Assembly (NCBI GenBank): GCA_934182465.1
Contig: CAKPRG010000004.1
Coordinates: forward strand, 137,957-201,956
Direction of reading: 5' to 3'
Length of the DNA: 64,000 nt
Source: an uncultured Clostridia bacterium
Lineage (GTDB): Bacteria > Bacillota > Clostridia > TANB77 > CAG-508
Part shown: piece after piece, positions 1 to 7,146 of the stretch
How positions within the stretch are numbered: the first letter of the stretch is position 1
Layout: each line of letters opens with the position of its first letter
Notes under the pieces: generated by a model
The model's input: only the letters and a program-made list of their open reading frames with translations
Told to the model about the DNA's origin: nothing
Database searches by the model: none
Translations under genes and position numbers: made by a program

Positions 1-8
1 AATTAATT

Positions 9-165
9 AGGAGAAATATTTTTTATTTATACTTCTCCTTTTAAATCCATAAAAAACAAATTGTCTACTTAAACGCTATAAAAAATAGCTTTGTCTAATG
101 ACTTTTGCTTTTCTTTTGAAAGAAAACCATTTCAAAACTTTCTTTTATTCTATTTTTATGGATTT
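9..165. repeat. Hairpin element, copy A (family shared with 5690-5774)
   Basis: A hairpin (AGGAGAA 9-15 with TTCTCCT 33-39) is followed by AAATCCATAAAAA at 43-55. A perfect 8-bp hairpin at 114-137 has arms TTTTGAAA and TTTCAAAA and loop GAAAACCA. The 43-55 word recurs inverted at 153-165, so the whole unit could close as one structured RNA. Copy B near 5.7 kb has the same order of parts with different stem bases but the same loop. No gene is visible in 1-450. Function unknown. Confidence 0.5.
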
Positions 166-329
166 TCTTTAAGTACAATGATTAAAGAAAACAATAAAAG
201 ACATGAAATAGTATATTTTTATATACTTTCATATCTTTTTCCACTCTTTCACATTATTCATTTTTAAAAAAAATCAATACTATTTATTGACTTAAAATTC
301 AGCAAATGATAGAATTTTAACAAATATAA

Positions 330-363
330 AAAGTCTTTAATCATTGTAATTAAAGACTTTTTT
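330..363. terminator. Bidirectional intrinsic terminator
   Basis: A perfect 12-bp stem (AAAGTCTTTAAT with ATTAAAGACTTT) has T runs on both strands. It sits just past the stop of the minus-strand Rpn-like gene. Confidence 0.8.
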
Positions 364-450
364 ATTATTTCTTTTCTAATGTCATATATTATGTGATATT
401 AAAATTTCTAAATTCATAATTTTCATTTTTTTATTTAATTTGAAAATTAC

Positions 451-1326
451 TTAATTTATTTCTCTTTCTAATTCATCAATATTTTCTATTTCTTCTTTTG
501 TTAGGCCTGTTGTTTTTATAATAATGTCTATATCTATTTTATTTTCTAAAAGTTTTTTCGCTACTTCTATTTGTTTTTTTCTTTCACCTTTTTCTTCTGC
601 ATAGCTTAATGCTGATCTTCTATCATATTCATCTAATTCTCTTATTGTTAATGCATTATACACTTCTTCATCATTCATTACTTCATCTACTATTGCATTT
701 ATTTCTTGTATACTTTTCTTCATATTTATCAGTTCCCCCTTTTCTTTTTCGTTGAGCTGATTTGAGATATATGCTAACCAGATTTCTTCATCTCCTTTTA
801 TCTCTTTTACACTTTCTATAAATTTGGGAAGTTGTATGTAATGAAACTCTATTTTATCTGTTATAATTTCATTATTAAAATCTCTTCTCAGTCTTGCAAC
901 TTCGTGATATGGTCCTTCTTTAAATTCATTATAATCTAATATCATTATTACTATTGTTTTTTTAGCATTATTATAATCTTGACCTTTTTCTAATGAATTT
1001 CTATATAATGTAGAACCATAATACAAACTTCTATTAACAATATTATACTTGTTACTAGTCTGAATTTCAACATTTATTTGCTCTTTGTTATCAATTTCTG
1101 CCAACAAATCTAATCTATTTCCTTTATTATTTGTTGTAGTCTTATCTAATGTTACTTCTGTTTTTACTATTATATTAGTTATCTCTATTTTTAATATTGC
1201 TTGTAAAAAGTCTTTCAATAAATGCACATTTTCATTTTTTCCTAGTGCTATTTTAAATACATCATCATTTCTTAAACTAATCTCATTTCTATTATATTCC
1301 TTATATTTTCTTTGTTTTAATATCAT
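451..1326 (-). CDS. Rpn-family PD-(D/E)XK nuclease/putative transposase
   Basis: This 291-residue protein resembles the Rpn family of recombination-promoting nucleases. After an N-terminal segment around SLRNDDVFKIALG, Asp73 (RLDLLAEI) and Glu87-x-Gln89 (NVEIQ) form the D-(14)-ExQ core of a PD-(D/E)XK endonuclease, followed by a YYGSTLYRNSL helix. The C-terminal part is charged and helical, typical of the family. The ATG follows an AGGAGGAG-type ribosome binding site. A likely sigma-A promoter at 1833-1861 points at it but is separated from it by a MITE-like element. Known members cleave DNA non-specifically and raise RecA-independent recombination; activity here is inferred. Confidence 0.8.
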   Translation of the reverse strand: MILKQRKYKEYNRNEISLRNDDVFKIALGKNENVHLLKDFLQAILKIEITNIIVKTEVTLDKTTTNNKGNRLDLLAEIDNKEQINVEIQTSNKYNIVNRSLYYGSTLYRNSLEKGQDYNNAKKTIVIMILDYNEFKEGPYHEVARLRRDFNNEIITDKIEFHYIQLPKFIESVKEIKGDEEIWLAYISNQLNEKEKGELINMKKSIQEINAIVDEVMNDEEVYNALTIRELDEYDRRSALSYAEEKGERKKQIEVAKKLLENKIDIDIIIKTTGLTKEEIENIDELEREIN

Positions 1327-1359
1327 TATTGATTCTCCTCCTTAAATAATTAATAATTT

Positions 1360-1824
1360 TTCAAAAAATCAATCATTCATTTTGAACTTTTATTTTTCTA
1401 TCTTTTTTCCCTCCTTGTATCTTTTTTATTTTTGATTTTTTACTTTTAACTTTTTATAAATATTTAGAATAATTGCAAAAGAAAATTTGCACGAGAAATT
1501 TTAAATTAAATAATTTATTATTTAAACATTAATATAAGAACAAAAGTGGATATTATGACAATTACTAAAAAAATTTTATGCAAATTTCCACGTCTTTGTT
1601 CATCGTGACATGTTTTTGAAAAAAATTTTGTGCAGTAAGACTTTATATAATATAAAAAGCAAAGAACTTTCCTACCACATAAAACTGTGCTATAAAACAA
1701 CATTTATAATATTTGAAATAATTTTTAATTTCTTGAAATTCCTTTTAGCAGATTGCTAAAGATTATAAACTTTTTTGATTAAATTATATTATTCATTTCA
1801 AAATGAACAAATCAATTTTTTGAA
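1360..1824. mobile_element. MITE-like 465-bp element with imperfect inverted ends
   Basis: The left end (1360-1386) and the right end (1797-1824, reverse complement) share TTCAAAAAAT, then 6-7 variable bases, then TTCATTTTGAA. There is no credible transposase gene inside. The interior carries copy 1 of the dispersed repeat family. It lies between a strong promoter (1833-1861) and the rpn start codon. No clear target-site duplication was found, so mobility is inferred from the inverted ends only. Confidence 0.4.
1533..1672 (+). repeat. Dispersed repeat R1, copy 1
   Basis: About 140 bp beginning AGAACAAAAGTGGATATTATG and ending near AAAGAACTTTCC. It aligns along most of its length with 39935-40090 (plus) and, in reverse, with 21071-21207. 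The conserved head is AGAAYAAAAGTGRAYATTAT, followed by a CTTTGTTCAT-like block and a hairpin with a TTTTTGAAAAAAA core. The short frames inside (for example 1518-1703 minus) are by-products. Confidence 0.65.
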
Positions 1825-1832
1825 TTGCCATT

Positions 1833-1861
1833 ATAATATCAGGGTATATATAAAAAGTCAA
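1833..1861 (-). promoter_or_regulatory. Sigma-A type promoter
   Basis: On the minus strand TTGACT (1856-1861), a 17-base spacer and TATTAT (1833-1838), with TG just before the -10, form a near-consensus promoter. It reads toward the MITE-like element and the Rpn-like gene. Confidence 0.65.
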
Positions 1862-1866
1862 GAAAA

Positions 1867-1893
1867 AAATCGACAAAATTATTTTGCCGATTT
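1867..1893 (-). terminator. Intrinsic terminator after the 91-residue gene
   Basis: On the minus strand AAATCGGCAAAAT pairs with ATTTTGTCGATTT (one mismatch) and is followed by a T run. It ends transcription from the 1951-2226 gene, just before the next promoter. Confidence 0.65.
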
Positions 1894-1950
1894 TTAGATT
1901 CTCTTTTATTATTAAAATTAAATCTTTTTTATTCTTAACATCTTTTTATT

Positions 1951-2226
1951 CTATTCTTCTATATCCGAATATGATTGTAATGGATTCGGATTATAATCTG
2001 GATTATCTATATACATTTGTAATCCACTTTCATCAGTACTATTTGCTATTATTTCTCCTGTTATTTCATTTTTTATATAATATACTCCATTTTCCTCATC
2101 ATATTGTACTTCACTAATTGCATTTGTCGGCTGATTGTTTTGCTTTTTATTTTTTACTATTACTAATACTGATATAATCAATATTAGTACAATAGTAATT
2201 AAGACTATTACTTTCTTATCTTTCAT
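1951..2226 (-). CDS. Small single-pass membrane protein, unknown
   Basis: I do not recognise this 91-residue protein. A basic start (MKDKK) precedes one strong membrane segment (about residues 5-24), giving an N-in anchor. The polar remainder includes VYYIKNEITGEIIAN, which resembles a small extracytoplasmic beta motif, and ends in an acidic, Asn/Pro-rich tail. A TAAAGGAAA-like ribosome binding site precedes ATG. It lies downstream of the pilin-LRR gene on the same strand, about 100 bp away, with a terminator after it. A link to that surface protein is possible but not shown. Confidence 0.6.
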   Translation of the reverse strand: MKDKKVIVLITIVLILIISVLVIVKNKKQNNQPTNAISEVQYDEENGVYYIKNEITGEIIANSTDESGLQMYIDNPDYNPNPLQSYSDIEE

Positions 2227-2322
2227 TAAATTTTCCTTTCAAAATTCAATTTGTTTTTTATTACTCTTATTTAAAATATTTTGATATTCTGAAATAAAAT
2301 ACCTAAATAGTAGTAATCCTTC

Positions 2323-4446
2323 CTATTCTTTATAACTTGTCCATTTCAAACTCTTCAATTCATCAGTTGAACCTGCTGTAAAATTATTACCTGAAATATC
2401 TAAAGTTCTTAATCCTGCATTATATAACTTTTTAAGTGTTTCAACATTGTTATGTCCATTAATACTAACAGTTTGTAATAAATTATCAGATAACTGTAAT
2501 TCTTGTAATTTTGTTTTTCCATTTTCATCTATTAAACTTTCTAAAATAGATATATCTGTAAGATTATTAGAATTCAAATTTAATTTAACTAAATTTTTGC
2601 TTTCCTTTATTGATGCAATATCTGTTATTTTATTATTATTTAAATAAGCTTTTGTTAAATTTGTAATTTTTTCTAATCCTTTTACTTCACTAATATTTCC
2701 ATTTGTTAAGTTTAAAGTAGTTAAATTCAAACATCCTGATAAATCTATTTTAGATATCTTTTCAGTATTATTAATTGATAATGTTTCTAAATTATTTTCA
2801 TTTTTTAAAGCATCAACATTTTCTAGCAACACCGCTCTACCTATATTTAAACTTTTAGCTTTAACAGGTAAACCTTCCAAACTTTCTAAAAAATCAACTC
2901 CATCTGCTGCTTCTCCAATTGTTATACTTATATCTAAATTATTTGCATTCTTTAAAAACTTTAAGTTTTTTGAACAACCTTTAGCTGTTTCTACATTTTT
3001 TAGATATGCAGAATTAATATTGTAATTTTCTATATCAAAGTTTTTACTCTTAGTGTTATTTGAAAAACTAATACTTATTAGGTTGGTACATTCTGATAGG
3101 TCTAAATTTTTTCCTACACAATAATCCAAATATTGTAAACTTTTCGGCAATTTTACTGATATGCTAGTTGCGCCATTTTTAAAGGACTTTAAATTAGTTA
3201 ATTTTGATAAATCCAAAACACCTTTAATTTGATTTCTATATTCCACACTTATTCCAAAAGCCCAATTAGTTATCTTACTACAATTTTCTAAAGAATATTC
3301 ACTTAAATTGCCATATAAAGCAATTCCTCTTGCAACCCACCAATATCCATTACTTGCTATTGAATCTTCATATTTAGAATAGAATTTATTCACATCAGAT
3401 ATATTATTTATTAAATCTTGTATTTTAGTTAAATCTATTTGTGTATTGTCAATTAATAAAGTTATTAAAGTTTTATTATTATTCAAATTTGATAAATCTA
3501 TTAATTTTTTCGATGTTCCTCTTAAATCTAATTCTACCAATTTATCAACTTTATTTTCACCTACAAATTCAATTGTTTCCAAATTTACACAACCATTCAA
3601 ACTTAAAGCTTTTAATCCTGTCATTGTGCTTAATATTTCTTGTAGTTTGCTATTGCTTAAATTTGGATTTCCACTTAAATTTAGTCTTGTCACATTTGTC
3701 TTATTTTTTAACGAATTTATTTCATCAGAATCATCTGTTAATCCTAAGTTTGAATAATCGTAAGATGTTAGTGTTGTAAAATATATATTATATTTTGATG
3801 GTATATTATAAGTTGCTCCACAGTTTTGCAATATATGTGTAGTTGGATCTGCTAAGGCATCTCTCACTTCTGTTCCTATCATATTTATATTGCCTGCTAA
3901 AAATAATTTTCTTAACCCTGTACAATTTTTTAAAGCTATAATACTTTCTAAGTTAACATTATATTGTAATGCTAAATATCTCACTTTACTGTTATCTTGT
4001 AAAGCTGATAACTCTATTATATCACATCCACCTGCTTCTATATGATCGATTTTTTTTGAGTTTTCAATTCCATTTATTGACTTCAAATTAATATTTGATA
4101 ATATACATAATCCAAAAAGTTCTGGCGTGTTTTCTAATCCGTTTATATTTTGCAAATTACATTTTTGAGCAAAAACATATACTAAATTTGTATGATTTTC
4201 TAATCCATTTAAATTTAGTAATTTACTGTTACACATTACATCCAACTCATATATATTTTTTAAATCACCTAAACATTCTATACTACTAAAAGAATTATTA
4301 TTTAAAAATACATATTTTACTGTATTTTTTATAGAGCTAGAAAATTTACTTATTGCAGATATATCGGTTAATTGACTCCTTTTATTATCATTATAAATCC
4401 ATTTGTTTACACCAGATATCATTTCAATTCCGTATTTTTCCTTCAA
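2323..4446 (-). CDS. Leucine-rich-repeat protein, C-terminal part of a frameshifted pilin-LRR gene
   Basis: 707 residues of leucine-rich repeats (units such as LVKLNLNSNNLTDIS and LNNNKITDIAS). There is no signal peptide of its own. The listed start is a TTG inside the upstream ORF, with no good ribosome binding site. The upstream ORF is itself pilin-LRR and overlaps this one by 23 bases in another frame. Removing one A from the GGAAAAATACGG run near 4430 joins them as ...VIEGK-YGIEMISG..., with LRR spacing continuing. I read this as the 3' part of one ~1,030-residue surface protein: an extracellular binding module on a pilin-like anchor. A programmed +1 shift, a true mutation or an assembly error cannot be separated here. 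Confidence 0.75.
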   Translation of the reverse strand: MKEKYGIEMISGVNKWIYNDNKRSQLTDISAISKFSSSIKNTVKYVFLNNNSFSSIECLGDLKNIYELDVMCNSKLLNLNGLENHTNLVYVFAQKCNLQNINGLENTPELFGLCILSNINLKSINGIENSKKIDHIEAGGCDIIELSALQDNSKVRYLALQYNVNLESIIALKNCTGLRKLFLAGNINMIGTEVRDALADPTTHILQNCGATYNIPSKYNIYFTTLTSYDYSNLGLTDDSDEINSLKNKTNVTRLNLSGNPNLSNSKLQEILSTMTGLKALSLNGCVNLETIEFVGENKVDKLVELDLRGTSKKLIDLSNLNNNKTLITLLIDNTQIDLTKIQDLINNISDVNKFYSKYEDSIASNGYWWVARGIALYGNLSEYSLENCSKITNWAFGISVEYRNQIKGVLDLSKLTNLKSFKNGATSISVKLPKSLQYLDYCVGKNLDLSECTNLISISFSNNTKSKNFDIENYNINSAYLKNVETAKGCSKNLKFLKNANNLDISITIGEAADGVDFLESLEGLPVKAKSLNIGRAVLLENVDALKNENNLETLSINNTEKISKIDLSGCLNLTTLNLTNGNISEVKGLEKITNLTKAYLNNNKITDIASIKESKNLVKLNLNSNNLTDISILESLIDENGKTKLQELQLSDNLLQTVSINGHNNVETLKKLYNAGLRTLDISGNNFTAGSTDELKSLKWTSYKE

Positions 4447-5422
4447 TTACATCTGTCGTTCCTGATATTCCAAAATACTCTAATTTATTTAATTCTGTTG
4501 CATTTGCTAGGCCATTTCCTAAATTAACTACTTGTGCATTTGCATCTGCTTCACTCATTGATGGTGGTAAATATAAATATAAATATTGCAAATCTAATAC
4601 TGTTGCAAGTTTTGAATAATCATTTACTTTACAATTTTTAAAATAAACATAATATAACAATGTACAATTTTGTAATCCCTCTAAATCATTCAAATTTAAA
4701 TTACTTAATGTTACTGTTTTTAATGAACTTAATTCTGATAATCCAGATATTGATGTTATATTGTGTTTACTTCCATCTAGTTCTATATTTTTTAATTTTG
4801 AAGCATCACCTACTGTTACTCCATCTTCTCCAACTGTTACACCTACTGCTTCTAAAGCTTCTGTTATTGCTGATTTCATTTCTGCATCTTGATTTATTTT
4901 CTTTAAAGGTGTATTTGGATCTAATTCGGTGCTATCTAGCGTGCCGAGTGCATTATCTGTTCCACTTTCGCAATAATATACTTTTAAGTCTGGTGTTACT
5001 CCATATACATCTTGAAGTCTTATATATTTTAAATATTCTGTTGTGTCTCCACCTTTTAATTGATTTTTCACATCATCTGGTAATGCTTGTTTATTTATTA
5101 AATAATACATTTTTCCATCATAAGTTATATAATTTTTTGTACCATCTTTTAAGCATAAATTTCCTAACTTTGATGATAATAATTCTATTTTGCTTGTATA
5201 ATTTTCTGTTTCATCATAATATTTTACATATTCTGTTTGCAAGTATTCTTCCAAAGCTGAAATACTTTGCATATATGTTGCATTTTGTGCTTGTGTTATT
5301 ATTCCATTATCACCTATTGTTGCATTTAAGCTTACTCCTGCTAAAATTAGCATTACTATTATTGAAATTACTAATGCTATTAATGTTATACCTTTTTGCA
5401 AATTATTTTTTCTTTTGTCCAT
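4424..5422 (-). CDS. Prepilin-like N-terminus fused to leucine-rich repeats (N-terminal part)
   Basis: The ATG at 5422 follows GGAGG with 5 bases spacing, giving 332 residues (the longer TTG start would overlap the SD). An 11-residue leader ends in KG, followed by ITLIALVISIIVMLILAGVSLNATIG, a class III (type IV pilin-like) signal and hydrophobic helix. Position +5 is Ala, not the usual Glu. After a linker of about 150 residues, LRR units begin (ITSISGLSELSSLKTVTLSNL) and run into the stop created by the frameshift near 4430. Expected handling is cleavage and N-methylation by the prepilin peptidase and display on or with pili. It lies about 1.7 kb downstream of the pilus operon, outside it. 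Confidence 0.75.
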   Translation of the reverse strand: MDKRKNNLQKGITLIALVISIIVMLILAGVSLNATIGDNGIITQAQNATYMQSISALEEYLQTEYVKYYDETENYTSKIELLSSKLGNLCLKDGTKNYITYDGKMYYLINKQALPDDVKNQLKGGDTTEYLKYIRLQDVYGVTPDLKVYYCESGTDNALGTLDSTELDPNTPLKKINQDAEMKSAITEALEAVGVTVGEDGVTVGDASKLKNIELDGSKHNITSISGLSELSSLKTVTLSNLNLNDLEGLQNCTLLYYVYFKNCKVNDYSKLATVLDLQYLYLYLPPSMSEADANAQVVNLGNGLANATELNKLEYFGISGTTDVIEGKIRN

Positions 5423-5689
5423 TTCTACCTCCAATATATTTAATAATTTATATTATATTTTTTATCTTTCCCACTCTATTTTTCAATTTTATTTTTTCCA
5501 AATACTAACTCTTTAATTAAAAATCACTAAAAAAAAAGCAAAAATTTCAAGAAAATTCGATTTAGTTGCACATTTTTTTATCTTTTTTTACTAAAATAGT
5601 AAAAAAGTGTAAATAAATTAAGAATTAATACTTTAAATTTTTGTTTAAATAGTATAAAATAGATATGTATTATAGAATAATTAATATAA

Positions 5690-5774
5690 GGAAGTCTTTT
5701 CAGACTTCCCCAAATCCATAAAAACAAAACTTTAAAGAAGTCTTGTCAATTTTGGAGGGAAAACCACCTCCGAA
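5690..5774 (+). repeat. Hairpin element, copy B
   Basis: A perfect hairpin (GGAAGTC 5690-5696 with GACTTCC 5703-5709) is followed by AAATCCATAAAAACAAA at 5712-5728. A second hairpin at 5751-5774 has arms TTTGGAGG and CCTCCGAA around loop GAAAACCA. Order, spacer word and loop match copy A at 9-165, while both stems differ but still pair. It lies in the 486-bp gap between the pilin-LRR gene and the XRE gene. The rest of that gap is AT-rich, with a weak hairpin plus T run near 5812-5843. Confidence 0.5.
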
Positions 5775-5908
5775 GCACTATGTATTGTTTTCAGTATCTC
5801 CTGAATTCAATATCTACTGTTTACAGTATATACTTTTTTAATAAGTTTTGCAAGTATTAATTATTATTTATAATACAATTGTAACATTTTATTGAAAGAG
5901 GTTTGTTT

Positions 5909-6124
5909 ATGTTAAAGTTAAATGTTCTAGAAATCTTGAAAAGTAAAGGAAAAACTAAATACTGGCTTTTTAGTCAATTAAAAATGACTTACACTAATTA
6001 TAACAATCTTGTTACAAACAAAACTAAATCTATAAAATATGAGCATATAGAAAAAATGTGTGAAGTCTTAGATTGTACTCCAAATGATTTATTTACGATC
6101 GTGCCTGATAAAAAAAATAAATAG
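5909..6124 (+). CDS. Small XRE/Cro-CI-type DNA-binding regulator
   Basis: The ATG at 5909 follows GAAAGAGG at the right spacing and gives 71 residues; a TTG six bases earlier is also open. The protein is a bare helix-turn-helix domain: NVLEILKSKGKTKYWLFSQ, a turn, then MTYTNYNNLVTNKTKSIKYEHIEKMCEVLDCTPNDLF, the classic HTH_26/Cro pattern ending in the L-x-C-x-x-x-D-L motif. It probably binds an operator as a dimer. Its targets are unknown; the divergent pilin-LRR gene and the intervening hairpin element are the obvious candidates. Confidence 0.85.
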   Translation: MLKLNVLEILKSKGKTKYWLFSQLKMTYTNYNNLVTNKTKSIKYEHIEKMCEVLDCTPNDLFTIVPDKKNK

Positions 6125-6223
6125 CAAATGCTTTTATTTGCTATTTATCTTTTTACATATTTTATTAAATCTAGTATTTTCTTTGTTTCATCATTTATTT
6201 TTAATTTTTAATTTATTAATTTT

Positions 6224-6484
6224 TTAATTTATTTTCATCTCTCTACCTAAGCTATATCCCAATTTAAAACTTTGCCTTGATTGTTCTTCTTGCATTTTAG
6301 TCATTAAATCAATTATTTTTTCAATTTCTTTTATTAAGTTTTTATCTAAAGTATTTAATTTAGTAATTAAGTTATCCATATTATTGGCAAATTGTTTCGA
6401 ATACTCGTTATATTTTTCTGTTATCACTATATTTTGAGAAACATAATCTTCATATAACTTTTGTAGTTCACTATCATTTTCCAT
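6224..6484 (-). CDS. Small helical protein, unknown
   Basis: 86 residues, almost wholly alpha-helical with heptad-like leucines and isoleucines (NLITKLNTLDKNLIKEIEKIIDLMTKM). It ends in SFKLGYSLGREM, a motif seen in small phage- or plasmid-type proteins of the DUF6809 kind; that assignment is tentative. It has no signal or membrane segment. It lies convergent with the XRE gene, about 100 bp away. Function unknown. Confidence 0.5.
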   Translation of the reverse strand: MENDSELQKLYEDYVSQNIVITEKYNEYSKQFANNMDNLITKLNTLDKNLIKEIEKIIDLMTKMQEEQSRQSFKLGYSLGREMKIN

Positions 6485-6693
6485 ACTTTTCCCTCAACTT
6501 GTTTACAAATTTATTTTAACAAAACATTATATTTTTAGCAAGAAATTTCGTAATACACATTATGACATCATTTATACTATTTTGTTAAATAATAATATTA
6601 TTCTACAGTATTCTTTTTTTTATTCTCTTTTTACACAAATTTATTTTTTCTTTACTACACAACTCAATTTTGATTTTTCATATTTTAAATTTA

Positions 6694-6721
6694 TTGACTT
6701 TTTCCATATAAATGTTATAAT
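6694..6721 (+). promoter_or_regulatory. Strong sigma-A promoter of the ncRNA candidate
   Basis: TTGACT (6694-6699), a 16-base spacer and TATAAT (6716-6721) form a near-perfect vegetative promoter. Transcription would start about 6728, exactly where the long inverted repeat begins. No open reading frame with a ribosome binding site follows. Confidence 0.75.
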
Positions 6722-6725
6722 AATT

Positions 6726-6886
6726 ATAGGAAATGACAAATCCACAAACGTGGTTTTGCCAAGTTTTGTGAAAGCTCACATCTGACTTGTCAAATTTTGT
6801 ACAGATGTGAGTCTTTTTTATTTATGTATTTGCGTATAGTGTAATGTTTGGTGGCAAAACCACATCTGCTTATTATCATTTCCTAT
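6726..6886 (+). ncRNA. Rod-like structured RNA candidate (possibly 6S-like)
   Basis: Three perfect stems lie in one 160-base stretch: ATAGGAAATGA (6726-6736) with TCATTTCCTAT (6876-6886); GTGGTTTTGCC (6750-6760) with GGCAAAACCAC (6853-6863); and CTCACATCTG (6775-6784) with CAGATGTGAG (6802-6811), the last followed by TCTTTTTT. A strong promoter abuts the 5' end. The nested arms with an internal loop recall 6S RNA. The inner hairpin plus T run could instead terminate a ~90-nt RNA, or the unit could be a MITE. The rest of the 6485-7146 gap shows no gene. Confidence 0.45.
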
Positions 6887-7001
6887 GTGTACTATTTTAT
6901 AATATATTTTCGTGTTTGTCTATCTTGTTTGTAAAAAAAGCGAAAATTTATTTCATTAAAATTCTATGAATTATTTAATTAAATTTCATAATAAACATCA
7001 A

Positions 7002-7029
7002 AAAAGACAATTCTTACAAATTGCCTTTT
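7002..7029 (-). terminator. Terminator of the type IV pilus operon
   Basis: On the minus strand AAAAGGCAATT pairs with AATTGTCTTTT and runs into T residues, about 120 bp past the pilC stop. Confidence 0.75.
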
Positions 7030-7146
7030 CTTTTTTTATTTATACAGTACGTTTTCTATTAAACGTATTTTTCTTTAAATTTAAACTTCTTTAAGCATAA
7101 ATTTCATTAAACACATTTATTAAATAAAATCTATCATTTATTATTT

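Noticed and set aside
1518..1703. 61-residue minus-strand ORF
   Set aside because: It lies within repeat R1 and the MITE-like element, has no good ribosome binding site, and its composition follows the repeat.
4660..5508. 282-residue plus-strand ORF opposite the pilin-LRR gene
   Set aside because: A shadow frame with extreme Leu/His/Phe content, no ribosome binding site, antisense to a well-supported gene.
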